Shown here: positions 1 to 8,900 of the stretch, piece by piece
How the letters are laid out: each line of letters starts with the position of its first letter
How positions within the stretch are numbered: the stretch's first letter is position 1
NCBI GenBank assembly: GCA_027485145.1
Contig: JAIXRO010000078.1
Location: 1-64,000 of the forward strand
Direction of reading: 5' to 3'
DNA from: Hyphomonadaceae bacterium
GTDB taxonomy: Bacteria > Pseudomonadota > Alphaproteobacteria > Caulobacterales > Hyphomonadaceae
DNA: 64,000 nucleotides
Made by a program: the position numbers and the translations under genes
Notes under the pieces: generated by a model
What the model saw: the letters and a program-made list of their open reading frames with translations, nothing else
Told to the model about the DNA's origin: nothing
The model's database searches: none

Positions 1-541
1 CTACCGGCGCAACATCCACATGATCGTCCGTGCCCTGTACAATCTCGAAGTTCCGTTGATCTCGGCGATCAATGGGCCGGCGATCGGCCTTGGCTGTGAC
101 GTGGCTTGCATGGCGGATATCCGGATCGCTGCGGATACCGCCAGGATGGGCGTGACCTTCCTGAAGCTCGGCCTCATCCCCGGTGACGGCGGCGCCTGGT
201 TGCTGCCCCGCCTGATCGGCTCGTCCCGCGCCGCCGAACTTCTATTTACGGGCGATGTGATTGACGCGAAAACTGCCGCCGAGTGGGGCCTCGTGAGCCG
301 CGTGGTGCCAGCAGACCAATTGATGGACGAGGCAATGGCGCTGGCCGGCAAGATCGCGCAGCAGCCGCCGCAAGCGCTGCGGCTGGCCAAGACGCTGATG
401 CGGCATGGCGCAAATTCTTCCTACGATACGATCATGGAGTTATCGGCCGCTTCGCAGGCCTTGATGCACGAGACCGAAGACCATGTCGAAGGCGTGAACG
501 CCATCCTCGAGAAGCGCACACCCAACTTCAAAGGCAAATAG
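1..541 (+). CDS. Enoyl-CoA hydratase/isomerase (crotonase) family protein, 5' end missing
   Basis: Crotonase-fold enzyme acting on acyl-CoA thioesters. The frame is open from base 2, so the start lies outside the window; 179 C-terminal residues are visible. The oxyanion-hole segment reads AINGPAIGLGCDVACMADIR, followed by a loop with GLIPGDGG and then SRAAELLFTGD. Measured against classical enoyl-CoA hydratase, the second catalytic Glu (in AAELL) is present. The first one (in PEIxLG) is replaced by Phe in TFLKLG, while an Asp sits in GDGG. That pattern fits an isomerase or another crotonase reaction at least as well as hydration. It ends with a TAG 118 bases before the end of the convergent CoA-transferase gene, which also handles CoA thioesters. 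The family is certain; the exact reaction is not. Confidence 0.9.
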   Translation, partial: YRRNIHMIVRALYNLEVPLISAINGPAIGLGCDVACMADIRIAADTARMGVTFLKLGLIPGDGGAWLLPRLIGSSRAAELLFTGDVIDAKTAAEWGLVSRVVPADQLMDEAMALAGKIAQQPPQALRLAKTLMRHGANSSYDTIMELSAASQALMHETEDHVEGVNAILEKRTPNFKGK

Positions 542-659
542 GGCTTCACGCGCAGTGTAATCCCGCCCGGCGCCTTGCCGGATTGGACGCGATCAAACCC
601 GGCGGCCACAGGGCAAACCACCGGGACAAGCGGGTTCTTGTGCGCCAGATTTCAGCCGG

Positions 660-1859
660 TCAGGCGACAATGCCGGCTTCGAACAACGCCTTGATGTCGG
701 CCGGACTCCGGCCGAGCGACGCGAGCACCTCGACTGTGTGCTGACCGGGTGCCGGGGACGGGCCTTTCGGTCCATCATCCGCGCCCGGAAAGCGCACAGG
801 CGAAGCTGGCGAGGCGTACGACGTGCCGTCACCCTTTGCGCTGGGCGTTTGCACGATCGCGCCGGCGGCAAAGGCCTGCGGATCGGATGCTACATCGGCA
901 AGGGACTGGACGGGTGCCCAGGCAATCGATTCCGCATCGAGGCGCGCGGCCAGCTCCGGCATCGGATAGGCGGCGAAACCGGCGTCGAGGATGGCGACAA
1001 CCTCAGCGGAGTTCGCCCGGCGGCCCTTGGAATTGTTGAACCGGGGATCGGTGATAAGCTCTTCACGCCCCACGACCCGGCAGAGCGGCGCCCAGTCCGT
1101 CTCGCCCTGACGCGCGACGATGCAGAACCACTTTCCGTCCTTGGTCTGGAAGAAGTTCGAGATCGGAACATTCTGTTCGCCCCGGCCTTTGGTCGAGGCG
1201 ACCCGGCCGAAGAAAAGCTGGATCGCGAGATCGGATCCCATGGCGTAGAGCCCTGTACGAAAGAGCGAGGCCTCAACAAGGCGTCCTTTGCCCGTGCGTG
1301 CGGCTTCCACCAGAGCGGCGCAAATACCAGCGGCTGCGGCGATGGATGTGGTGTGATCGCCAAAAGCGGTGCGCAGCGGAAACGGCTCGCCGCCTTTGGG
1401 GATCGTCAGGTTGGCAACGCCGGTGCGGCTCCAGAAGCTTGCAATGTCAAAGCCCGGACGATCCGCATCCGGACCTTCGAGGCCGTAGCCGGTGAGCGAG
1501 CAATAGACGAGCTTCGGATTCAGCGCGCGCAGCGATTCGTGATCAAGCCCCGACCGCGTCAGGCCGCCTGGACGCACGTTCGTGAGAAATACGTCAGCAT
1601 CGGCGGCCATCTCGCGGATCAGGGCCTGGCCTTCCGGCTTGCTCGTATCGATGACAACCGAGCGCTTCCCGCGATTGTCGAAGTCGAAGACCGGATTGTC
1701 CTGCAGGTCGGTACCGATGGTGCGGAAGAACATCCGGATCGGATCGCCGCCCGGCGGCTCTATCTTGGTAACGTCTGCGCCCCAGTCGCGCAGGATGCAC
1801 CCCGCACCTGGCGCAGCCATGTAGGTGGCATATTCAACGACCTTGATGCCTTCCAGCAT
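660..1859 (-). CDS. CaiB/BaiF family III CoA-transferase
   Basis: Moves CoA from one carboxylic acid to another. The 399-residue product begins MLEGIKVVEYATYMAAPGAG, the typical family opening, and continues with DWGADVTKIEPP (CoA-binding region). The probable catalytic Asp is D138 in DRPGFDIASFW. Length matches the family (about 400). I chose ATG 1859 because the family homology begins there and a purine-rich AGAGGGAGAG lies just upstream; the open frame extends further but shows no homology. It converges with the crotonase gene, suggesting shared acyl-CoA or hydroxy-acid metabolism. The substrate cannot be predicted from sequence. Confidence 0.92.
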   Translation of the reverse strand: MLEGIKVVEYATYMAAPGAGCILRDWGADVTKIEPPGGDPIRMFFRTIGTDLQDNPVFDFDNRGKRSVVIDTSKPEGQALIREMAADADVFLTNVRPGGLTRSGLDHESLRALNPKLVYCSLTGYGLEGPDADRPGFDIASFWSRTGVANLTIPKGGEPFPLRTAFGDHTTSIAAAAGICAALVEAARTGKGRLVEASLFRTGLYAMGSDLAIQLFFGRVASTKGRGEQNVPISNFFQTKDGKWFCIVARQGETDWAPLCRVVGREELITDPRFNNSKGRRANSAEVVAILDAGFAAYPMPELAARLDAESIAWAPVQSLADVASDPQAFAAGAIVQTPSAKGDGTSYASPASPVRFPGADDGPKGPSPAPGQHTVEVLASLGRSPADIKALFEAGIVA

Positions 1860-1932
1860 GCGCGCTCTCCCTCTTTTCTGAAGGGTGTGAACCGTTCGCT
1901 CTGGCTTGCCAAGCCTTGTCGCGGCGGTACCG

Positions 1933-3600
1933 CTAGTCGCCGGCGGGCCTCTTCCGGGATGACGGGAGAGCCGCGAGCTCACGGGACTGTCCAACCCAGT
2001 CATCGCGCTCGATACGCCCGCGGAAATGCAACAGCTTGCCATCGACATAAGAGATGTCGGCCTCCGTCCATTCCGCGATCTGCCAGAAATAGAACACGCC
2101 AATTTCGTGCAGCAGTTCGGTCAGCATCGGGCCCACACCGACAATCAACTCCAGATCGTCGCTGTCGCCGAAGGCGGCATGCGTCAGAAGGTTCGCCTGA
2201 TCATCCACGCGGCGGGCGCGGCTGATCGGATCGGCCCGGCGCGGCGCGCGCGCGACCGGCTCTGGTATGGCGCGCACGGGTCTTGGACGGGGCTCGTAAG
2301 CCGGCGCAGGTTCTGCACGGACACGCGGTTCCGGCTCAGCACGAACCGGCTCTCCACGCGAACGCAGCATGTGATGAACCGCGGTCAAACTGTACTCGAT
2401 TGCCGTGAGGCGGTCTTCAAGGGCGCCGAGGTCGAACCGGGACTCAATCGACCGAAGCGCAAGATCGATCCGGGCATAATCCGGCTGCGGAAGATTGAGC
2501 ACTGCATCCTGGAGCAGGGCAAGCCGACGGTCGAGCGCTTCGGTGCGCCCCTGACCGCGAAGTTCGGTCCGGATCGACGCGAGCGAGGCATCCAGGGCGC
2601 CCAATTGACTGTAGAGCGGATCGAGGTCGACGGGACGGCGCGAGAGGACGTCGAGATCGCTCTCGATACCCGCGAGTGTACCGATGAGCATGTCGGACGA
2701 CGGCGCCGCAGCGAGGTAAGCCTCGACCGCTGTGAGCCGGTCGACGAGGGGCGCAAGATCCGGTTCCGGAATCTGCACATCGCGGACAGCCAATTCAAGG
2801 GACGTTACCCGATCAAGAACGACCTTCAAATCAGGCTCGCGCGCCATGTTGGCAAGCGCAAGAGATTCAACCTCACTCGTAAGCCGCTGAAGATCGGGGC
2901 GGATCGCGAGTTCGTCGATTCTCTTCTGCAACGGCGCGAGGTTCGGCTCCGGCAGCTCCAGGTTCTCGACGGCCAGCTGAAGTGCGGCCAACCCGCTATG
3001 CACCGGACCCAGATTGATCTCTGGCACGCTGAAGTTCGCCATGAGTTGTTCGATACGGTCAAGGCGCGGTTCAATCGCCGCGCGAAGGTCAGGCAATCGC
3101 GACTCGCTGACATGCGAGGTCAGCGCGGTGATGCGCGTGTTGACGCCTTCGATGTCTGGCATGCGCAAGTTGTCGATGCGGGCAGAGACGCCGCGCAGAT
3201 GCTGGTCGATGGCTTCCAGATGTACCGAGCGCATCGAGGCCAGCGACGCCGCGACCGCAGAAACGGATTGCTCGAGCGCAGCCAGGCGGGCGGTCATCGC
3301 AGCGGCATTTTGATCGGGCGCGGAAACGACCGTTTCAAGATCCAGCAACTTCTGCTGCAGCGGCATCAGATCCGGTTGTGGCGGGCGATAAGCACCGAGC
3401 GCAAGCGACAGCGAGTGATCGACGTCTTCACGTGTCAACGCCTTGCCATGTTTCAAGAAAGCATCGACCTGCTTGGTAAGCTCGGCGTGCGACTCCGTAA
3501 CATCGACAAACCGGCGCCGCATCCACCACCAGGCAAACGCTGCGCCGAGCAGCGCGGCGAGGCAAAGCAGGAAGAAGATTTTGACGAGGAGAAACCACAT
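1933..3600 (-). CDS. Membrane-anchored repeat protein with helix-hairpin-helix-like C-terminal domain
   Basis: A 555-residue protein starting MWFLLVKIFFLLCLAALLGA, an uncleaved N-terminal membrane anchor (about residues 2-26) followed by WWWMRRR. Residues about 60-400 are charged, helical and repetitive. Units of roughly 28-35 residues recur around a core like PEPDLAPLxxRLxxLExxL (LPEPNLAPL, IPEPDLAPL, RRPVDLDPL, LPQPDYARI), reminiscent of apolipoprotein-type amphipathic helices. A Pro/Arg-rich linker follows. The last 75 or so residues (from DSDDLELIVGVGP through GRIERDDWVGQSRELA) form the small helical domain that in alphaproteobacteria also ends NuoE and L21 variants. It lies 49 bases after the OmpA-like gene on the same strand, so the two probably form an envelope unit. 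The ATG at 3600 is set by the membrane segment. Function unknown. Confidence 0.8.
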   Translation of the reverse strand: MWFLLVKIFFLLCLAALLGAAFAWWWMRRRFVDVTESHAELTKQVDAFLKHGKALTREDVDHSLSLALGAYRPPQPDLMPLQQKLLDLETVVSAPDQNAAAMTARLAALEQSVSAVAASLASMRSVHLEAIDQHLRGVSARIDNLRMPDIEGVNTRITALTSHVSESRLPDLRAAIEPRLDRIEQLMANFSVPEINLGPVHSGLAALQLAVENLELPEPNLAPLQKRIDELAIRPDLQRLTSEVESLALANMAREPDLKVVLDRVTSLELAVRDVQIPEPDLAPLVDRLTAVEAYLAAAPSSDMLIGTLAGIESDLDVLSRRPVDLDPLYSQLGALDASLASIRTELRGQGRTEALDRRLALLQDAVLNLPQPDYARIDLALRSIESRFDLGALEDRLTAIEYSLTAVHHMLRSRGEPVRAEPEPRVRAEPAPAYEPRPRPVRAIPEPVARAPRRADPISRARRVDDQANLLTHAAFGDSDDLELIVGVGPMLTELLHEIGVFYFWQIAEWTEADISYVDGKLLHFRGRIERDDWVGQSRELAALPSSRKRPAGD

Positions 3601-3649
3601 GGTCAGGCTCCGGGAAAAAGGAGTTCGGCAAGGGAGGGAAGGGCGCAGA

Positions 3650-4834
3650 TCATTCGTCTGTCCCCACGATACGAATTTCGATGCGGCGGTTCTGGGCGCG
3701 GCCTTCATCGGTGGCGTTGCTGCCGATGGGCCGCGACGGGCCATACCCGGCCGCGACGATACGGGCCGGTGAGACGCCGCGTTGTATGAGCGCGGCCCGG
3801 ACGGCTTCCGCCCGGCGGCGGCTGAGATCGAGATTCAGCTCTGTGCTGCCGGTGTTATCGGTATGTCCTTCGACGCGCAGAGTTCCTGGACAATCGGAGG
3901 CCGCCCGGGCGGTCAGATCGAGCAGAGCCGCTTTTGATGTCGCGATTCGGTCGCTGCCCGGATCAAACCCGATACGCGATGCCTCAAGCAAGCGGGCGAG
4001 CTCGCCTTCACAGGATTCAACAAGCTCCTTCGCCAGGATTTCCACGTCGCCGACCGATCCGAATGGCAGCGTCGCGCTCGCCATCTTGCGCACGCGTTCC
4101 GCTTCCCGCTCCGGGAGTTCGCAGCGCAGATTGAAGATTCTCGACGTGAAACTCGCAGTGCCGGCGTCGCACAGCGTCAGTGTTTCCACACCGCGCATCA
4201 TCGTCCCTCGCAATCCTTCGGGCGGCGGCGCACCGATCACTTCAAGATTGCTTTCGACAGTCTCGATCCGGCTAGGCACGGACTTGCGGGCGGCGACCAC
4301 GACGGCGTCGCGCGTCGCGATATCGGGCACGCGTCCATCGAGGGTCAGCTTGCCACCTGACAGTCGGAACAGGAATTCGGGCTCGTCGTTTTCGGCCCTC
4401 GTCACAGACTCAGTCATCGGGTTGCTTGCCTGATCGGGTCGTGTGCCTGCCGCGGCGAAATCACTGGTAACGCGTGTGGCGGGCCGCGCCGTTCCGAGCC
4501 AGGTCGGAGCTCGGGCTGTTCGGATCGCTTCAAGAACCCGTTCGCCGGCCGCCGTCGTGGGCGGAATTCCGTTCACCTTGACCCACTGGCCCGATACATC
4601 GACTTCGGCCCAATCGGCTCCCGCATCGGCAACGGCCCGTTTGGCGGCGCTTCGCACTTCGTCTTCGATGCTGTGTTTTGCGAACGAGGTCCAGGAAATC
4701 AGAGTCAGCAAGGCCAGACCAAGCAGCGGAAGCAATCCGTACGGAAAAAATGGTGTCGCATCACCAGACACCCGCCGGAAGCGGCGGACGGTCTGCGTCT
4801 TCGACTCGTTCGCTGTCTCCCAGCTGAAACTCAT
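3650..4834 (-). CDS. OmpA family peptidoglycan-binding protein with N-terminal membrane segment
   Basis: A 394-residue envelope protein. Residues about 31-51 (FPYGLLPLLGLALLTLISW) form a membrane anchor. The middle carries two stretches resembling BON-type repeats (DEVRSAAKRAVADAGADW; GGKLTLDGRVPDIATRDAV). The C-terminus (about 285-394) is an OmpA domain with the peptidoglycan-binding signature: D326 in GHTDNTG and R341 in LSRRRAEAV, then GYGPSRPIGSN and the terminal NRRIEIRI. It probably tethers the inner membrane to the wall. The ATG at 4834 was chosen because the open frame upstream has no homology and the anchor follows at a normal distance; a GTGGGG sequence precedes it. The repeat-protein gene follows 49 bases downstream. 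Confidence 0.87.
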   Translation of the reverse strand: MSFSWETANESKTQTVRRFRRVSGDATPFFPYGLLPLLGLALLTLISWTSFAKHSIEDEVRSAAKRAVADAGADWAEVDVSGQWVKVNGIPPTTAAGERVLEAIRTARAPTWLGTARPATRVTSDFAAAGTRPDQASNPMTESVTRAENDEPEFLFRLSGGKLTLDGRVPDIATRDAVVVAARKSVPSRIETVESNLEVIGAPPPEGLRGTMMRGVETLTLCDAGTASFTSRIFNLRCELPEREAERVRKMASATLPFGSVGDVEILAKELVESCEGELARLLEASRIGFDPGSDRIATSKAALLDLTARAASDCPGTLRVEGHTDNTGSTELNLDLSRRRAEAVRAALIQRGVSPARIVAAGYGPSRPIGSNATDEGRAQNRRIEIRIVGTDE

Positions 4835-5222
4835 CCAAATGACCCCACTCAGGACACGCCGTGCGACTGCGGGACGCCCCGATCCCGTTGTTAAGTAAAG
4901 CCATAATAGAACATACGCAGCAATACTTCGCCCCTGACAGTTGCGGGAACTGTCAAACGTTGCGCATTGCCGTTGCAGCCGGCTCAGGATCGGGGCCGCA
5001 TATTCATGGAACCTGCAGTATTTGCTGCCGTTTTTGTGCGCGCAGATCACGCAACGAGTCAGGGGCGCTTGTGTACCGGTCACTCAAGCTCGGCCCGCTT
5101 ATCGTTGCAATTGAATCCAATACTCGCGTTCAAGGCGAGCTTCGGATCAACAATTCGTCTGCTGGCACTCATGTTGAAATTGCGTCTTGATGCAGACGAT
5201 ATGCAGGGACCAATGTTGCATC
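4835..5222. promoter_or_regulatory. Divergent intergenic region with a perfect dyad
   Basis: 388 bases between the divergent OmpA-like gene and the phosphopantetheinyl transferase gene, with no credible ORF. It must hold both promoters, but I could not assign -35/-10 pairs confidently. The clearest element is the inverted repeat TGACAGTT-N5-AACTGTCA at 4935-4955. The minus-strand copy of the dyad contains TTGACA, though no good -10 hexamer sits 17 bases from it. AT-rich patches lie around 4890-4920 (CATAATAG). Confidence 0.5.
4935..4955. repeat. Perfect 8-bp inverted repeat, operator-like
   Basis: TGACAGTT, five spacer bases GCGGG, then AACTGTCA. The symmetry is exact over 16 arm bases, and the size fits a dimeric regulator's operator or a short hairpin. 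It is 100 bases upstream of the OmpA-like start and about 270 bases upstream of the phosphopantetheinyl transferase start. Confidence 0.6.
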
Positions 5223-5939
5223 ATGAGCAGGACGTCCTCCCAAGCGCCGCACGCACATCCGGATACCGGCGTAGATCCGTTCGCATTGGCCGGATTTGAA
5301 GGTCATCCGCAGGCGCTTGCCATGCACGGCGATCGTGCGCGTCATCGGCATGGCCCGTCTGAACTGACCGGCGAACAACACGCGCGGCTCGGCCGGCTCC
5401 GGTCCACTGCACACCGCGCCGAGATGGAGACGTCATTTCATTCGCGGAGGAATCTCGTGTCGGCGCTGACCGGTTCGGCGCCGAACAACCTCCAGATATC
5501 GCACCTGCCCGATGGCGCCCCCCGATTGATCAGGCCAGAAGGCTGGGCCATGTCACTCTCTCACAAAGGCCCGTGGACAGTGGTCGCGCTTGCGCTCGTG
5601 CCGGCAAAGATCGGTGTGGACGTTGAACTCGTTCGTGATCTCGATTGGCGCCCCATGCTGAAAATGATCTGCAGCGATCACGAACGCGAAGCGTTCGAGA
5701 CGAATGGTTTCGAGGGTCAGACCGCACTGACGAGTTTTATCCGTATGTGGACGATCAAGGAAGCAGTTCTCAAATCGACAACCCAGGGATTTCGCGCAGG
5801 CCCGAAAGGCGTCTCAACGCCGCTCGATATCCTGACAAGTCCGGGGAGGGGCGAACTGTCCGCCTTCGGGTCCGCTTATGAGTTCTGGTCTGCCGATCTC
5901 GGGGAGGCAATCTTCAGCCTCGCCCGCCAACGCCACTAG
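5223..5939 (+). CDS. 4'-phosphopantetheinyl transferase (Sfp/PfaE type)
   Basis: Transfers phosphopantetheine from CoA onto a serine of acyl carrier proteins. The 238-residue product has the superfamily motifs in order: SLSHKG (about 111-116), IGVDVE (D133, E135, Mg binding) and MWTIKEAVLK (W176, K179, E180). Other in-frame starts exist (5187 upstream, a Met about residue 34 downstream); I took ATG 5223 because of AGGGA at 5205-5209. It lies at the downstream end of the Pfa-like operon on the opposite strand, with the two stop codons sharing the bases CTAG. The natural targets are therefore the two ACP domains of the KS-AT-ACP-ACP protein, as PfaE does in known PUFA clusters. Confidence 0.9.
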   Translation: MSRTSSQAPHAHPDTGVDPFALAGFEGHPQALAMHGDRARHRHGPSELTGEQHARLGRLRSTAHRAEMETSFHSRRNLVSALTGSAPNNLQISHLPDGAPRLIRPEGWAMSLSHKGPWTVVALALVPAKIGVDVELVRDLDWRPMLKMICSDHEREAFETNGFEGQTALTSFIRMWTIKEAVLKSTTQGFRAGPKGVSTPLDILTSPGRGELSAFGSAYEFWSADLGEAIFSLARQRH

Positions 5940-8900
5940 TCCGGTTTCCGGAACGCGATCGAGAGTGGATTCGCCTCATAAATCCGCAGGCCGTCGCACC
6001 AGAGCGACCCGCGCGCGGTCGCCAGCACGCGGGCGCTCGTTTGCTCAAGGCTCAAGAGTTCGATCACTCCTGTTACCTCTCGCTTTTCCGGTGTGACCTG
6101 ACCGCGGTATGACCATTTCACGCGCTCACCTACAGCCGGGGTTTCGGCGACCAGTCCGTGAAGCTCTAGCGTGGGGACCTTCAGTAAGACCGCGCGCATG
6201 AGTAGTTGCTCGAGCGCATCCAGCCCCAGCGAACCGGGTTGTACAGGATCGTTGAAGAAGTGCGCCTTGAAGTACCAGGCGCGTGGATCAACGCTCTGCC
6301 GCCCACGGATGACGCCAAGACCGGCCGCACCACCCGCTGGGTCAAAATAGTCTGCGCTGTCGAGCATGCGGAGCTGACCCGAGGCGAGCCGGGGATCGAC
6401 GGGTGAAAGGTCTGCAGCCGAACGGGGAAGTACGAGATAGCTGCGGTCGGCTTCCGTGATCGGCAGGCCCGCCTGGCGTACCAACGCGGCTGCCGGGAAG
6501 AACCCGAACCGGGTGTTAAGCTCCATCACGGGCTCACCAGATTTCAGCTGCGCGACAACGTCGAACGCCACGATGGTCATCGGACCGACCTTCGAGAAAC
6601 TGGTCAGCGTCGTCCGGACACGGATCGTTCCGTCACGGGGGCCGATCATCCGGTGGATCTTGCCGTCACCTTCAAGATTGCGAAACCGGTCTCCGCCCTC
6701 CAGCGCGAACCCGCAATGACTGGCGAGCCAGCCGCAGGGCTGCAGGATGATTTCATTCAACACCGCAAATGGCATGAAGCCGGAGCGATTGTCAGCGAAA
6801 TACCAGGCATCCGGAGGCACATCGTATTCTGCAAGAATGCTCGCGCCGGTTTCCTGCACGCCCGGGCGCGTCGAGACATCCAACACGCGCGACATCACGT
6901 GATAGGGTGGTTGCGGAAGCCGGGGCACGCGGCCGCCGAGATCGAAGCGATTGTACATCTCTCCGAATGCTGCCGAAGGCGGACCATTTGCGCAGTCCAG
7001 CAGCGCGGCCTGATCGCCGCGGCTCTCCTTGTTCGGCCCCACACGAAGCGGCGACGCTGAGACACGGGGCGCCGGCCAATTGCGACGCAACTGAATCCCG
7101 AACCGGGGACAGTAAAAGACTTTCCGCCCATCAGATCGTGCGAGCAGCGAAGCAAACACTTTTGGCGTTTCACCGAGGATCACCTCGTCAATGAACACTT
7201 CGTAGATGATGTCGTGATCGGTGTCGGGAATGACCTGACCGCGGCAGATGAATTTGGCGGTTTCGCCCGGTATGGGCTCGAACACATAGCCATCCCGGTC
7301 CTGCGTGAGACCCAGGGCAGCGGCATAGAATTCAAGTGCCTGCACTGCCGCCTCGGCCATCAGCGTCCCGGGCATGCAGGGATCGTTGTGGAAGTGGCCC
7401 TCATAGAACCAGGCATCCGTTGGCACATGTGCATTCGCGCAAAGGTATCCGCGGCTCCACGGACCGCCAGTGGGCTCAAACGCCGTGACCGTATCGAAGA
7501 AGGTCAGCTTGCCCGCCGGCAGGTGAGGCGGGATCGAATGGGCGGCGCACAGCTCGAAACCCTTTCCGAAGCAGGCGAGGGCGTCCCCGTTCCGGAAAGC
7601 CGAAACGTCTGCCTTTGAAAAACTGCGCTTGGCGCTGGCCCGGCCGACATCAATCGGTTCGATTTCGCGCGTCGGCGGAGGCGACGTTTCTGCGTCCCAC
7701 GCAACACCTTTGCCTGAGGCGAGCTCTGCATCTGTGAAGAAGCCGGCCTGACCTTGACGCACCGAAAAGGCGGGGCGCCCATTCGCCATGCAGTCATACT
7801 GAAAGAAGAACATGCGCACACCGGCAAAAGTGGCGTGCTGGGTAATCTCGATCTGGAATTTCAGGGTCTCGCCCGCATTCGGCAAACCGCCTTCATGGAA
7901 GGTGATCTCGCACCCCAGAAGGCGGTAAACGCGTTCGCTCTGGTTCTTCAGATCCGCGCCCATCCACGCGATCAGGGTTAGGTCGGCTTGACCACACTCA
8001 ATCAGCGGACCAGGGCGCACACGGCCGTCATGCGTATACCACTCGCCAGGCGCGATATCGGTCTCGGTCCAGATCACTCCGGCGCCTTCAACGCCGGCAT
8101 CGGCGTCTATACCGGTAATGCGGTCAACCAGCAGAAGCGGCGCCGCGGGTAGCCGGCATTGGCGCTCGAATGCATCTTGCCCGAGGAACGCGGACCCGAA
8201 GAAGTCAGACATCTTCCCGCGGGCCGAGGCTTCGACTTCCGGCCGCGACCAGGATTTGCCGACAGGCGGCCGCGACGCCAGAGGCGTGCGACCCGACAGA
8301 ACACCGGTTGGAGCTGGCGACTTTTCCAACGTTTTGCCGGGCGGGGGCGGAAAGGGTATCCGACCATCCGGAACGATGGCGCGGACTTGAGGCGGATACA
8401 CCGGCGCCGGCAATCGCGGTGCCAGCGGCAAGCCGGTCGATACGGAGTCTTCGGCTGGCAGACGGGGAGACGTGTGATGCGCCGGGCGCGAGACCTTGTA
8501 GGGCGCTGCGTGATGCCACGGATGTGAGCGCGCCTCATCGAGACGCGCGGCGATCCGGTCGATCCGCACCTTGAAGCCTTCAGCATACAGACGGGCGGCG
8601 AGTTCAGCGACTTGAGCAAGTTCCGAGTTTTCAACCCGGTCCGTGGCCACAGCCAGATGCTGCTTGCCGGCCAATATCTGGCCAATACTCTGCGTGAGTG
8701 TGTCGCGCGGCCCAAGTTCGACGAAGGTGCGCACGCCATCGTCCCATGCCTGACGGATCGTGGCCGGGAAATCGACAGTCGCCACGGCCTGCTTCGTCAA
8801 CATGTCAGCCACGCGCGCCCGCGAGGGCACATAAGCGGCGTTGATGGCATTGGCATAAAGGCGCACGTTGCTCGCGCGCGACACAGGCCGCGAATGCAAT

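Noticed and set aside
2026-3789. Long plus-strand ORF of 587 codons opposite the repeat protein
   Set aside because: Basic, repetitive translation with no domain; it is the antisense shadow of a GC-rich coding region with clear homology on the minus strand.
4936-5000. Sigma70 promoter from TTGACA inside the 4935-4955 dyad
   Set aside because: No -10-like hexamer lies 16-18 bases downstream on the minus strand.
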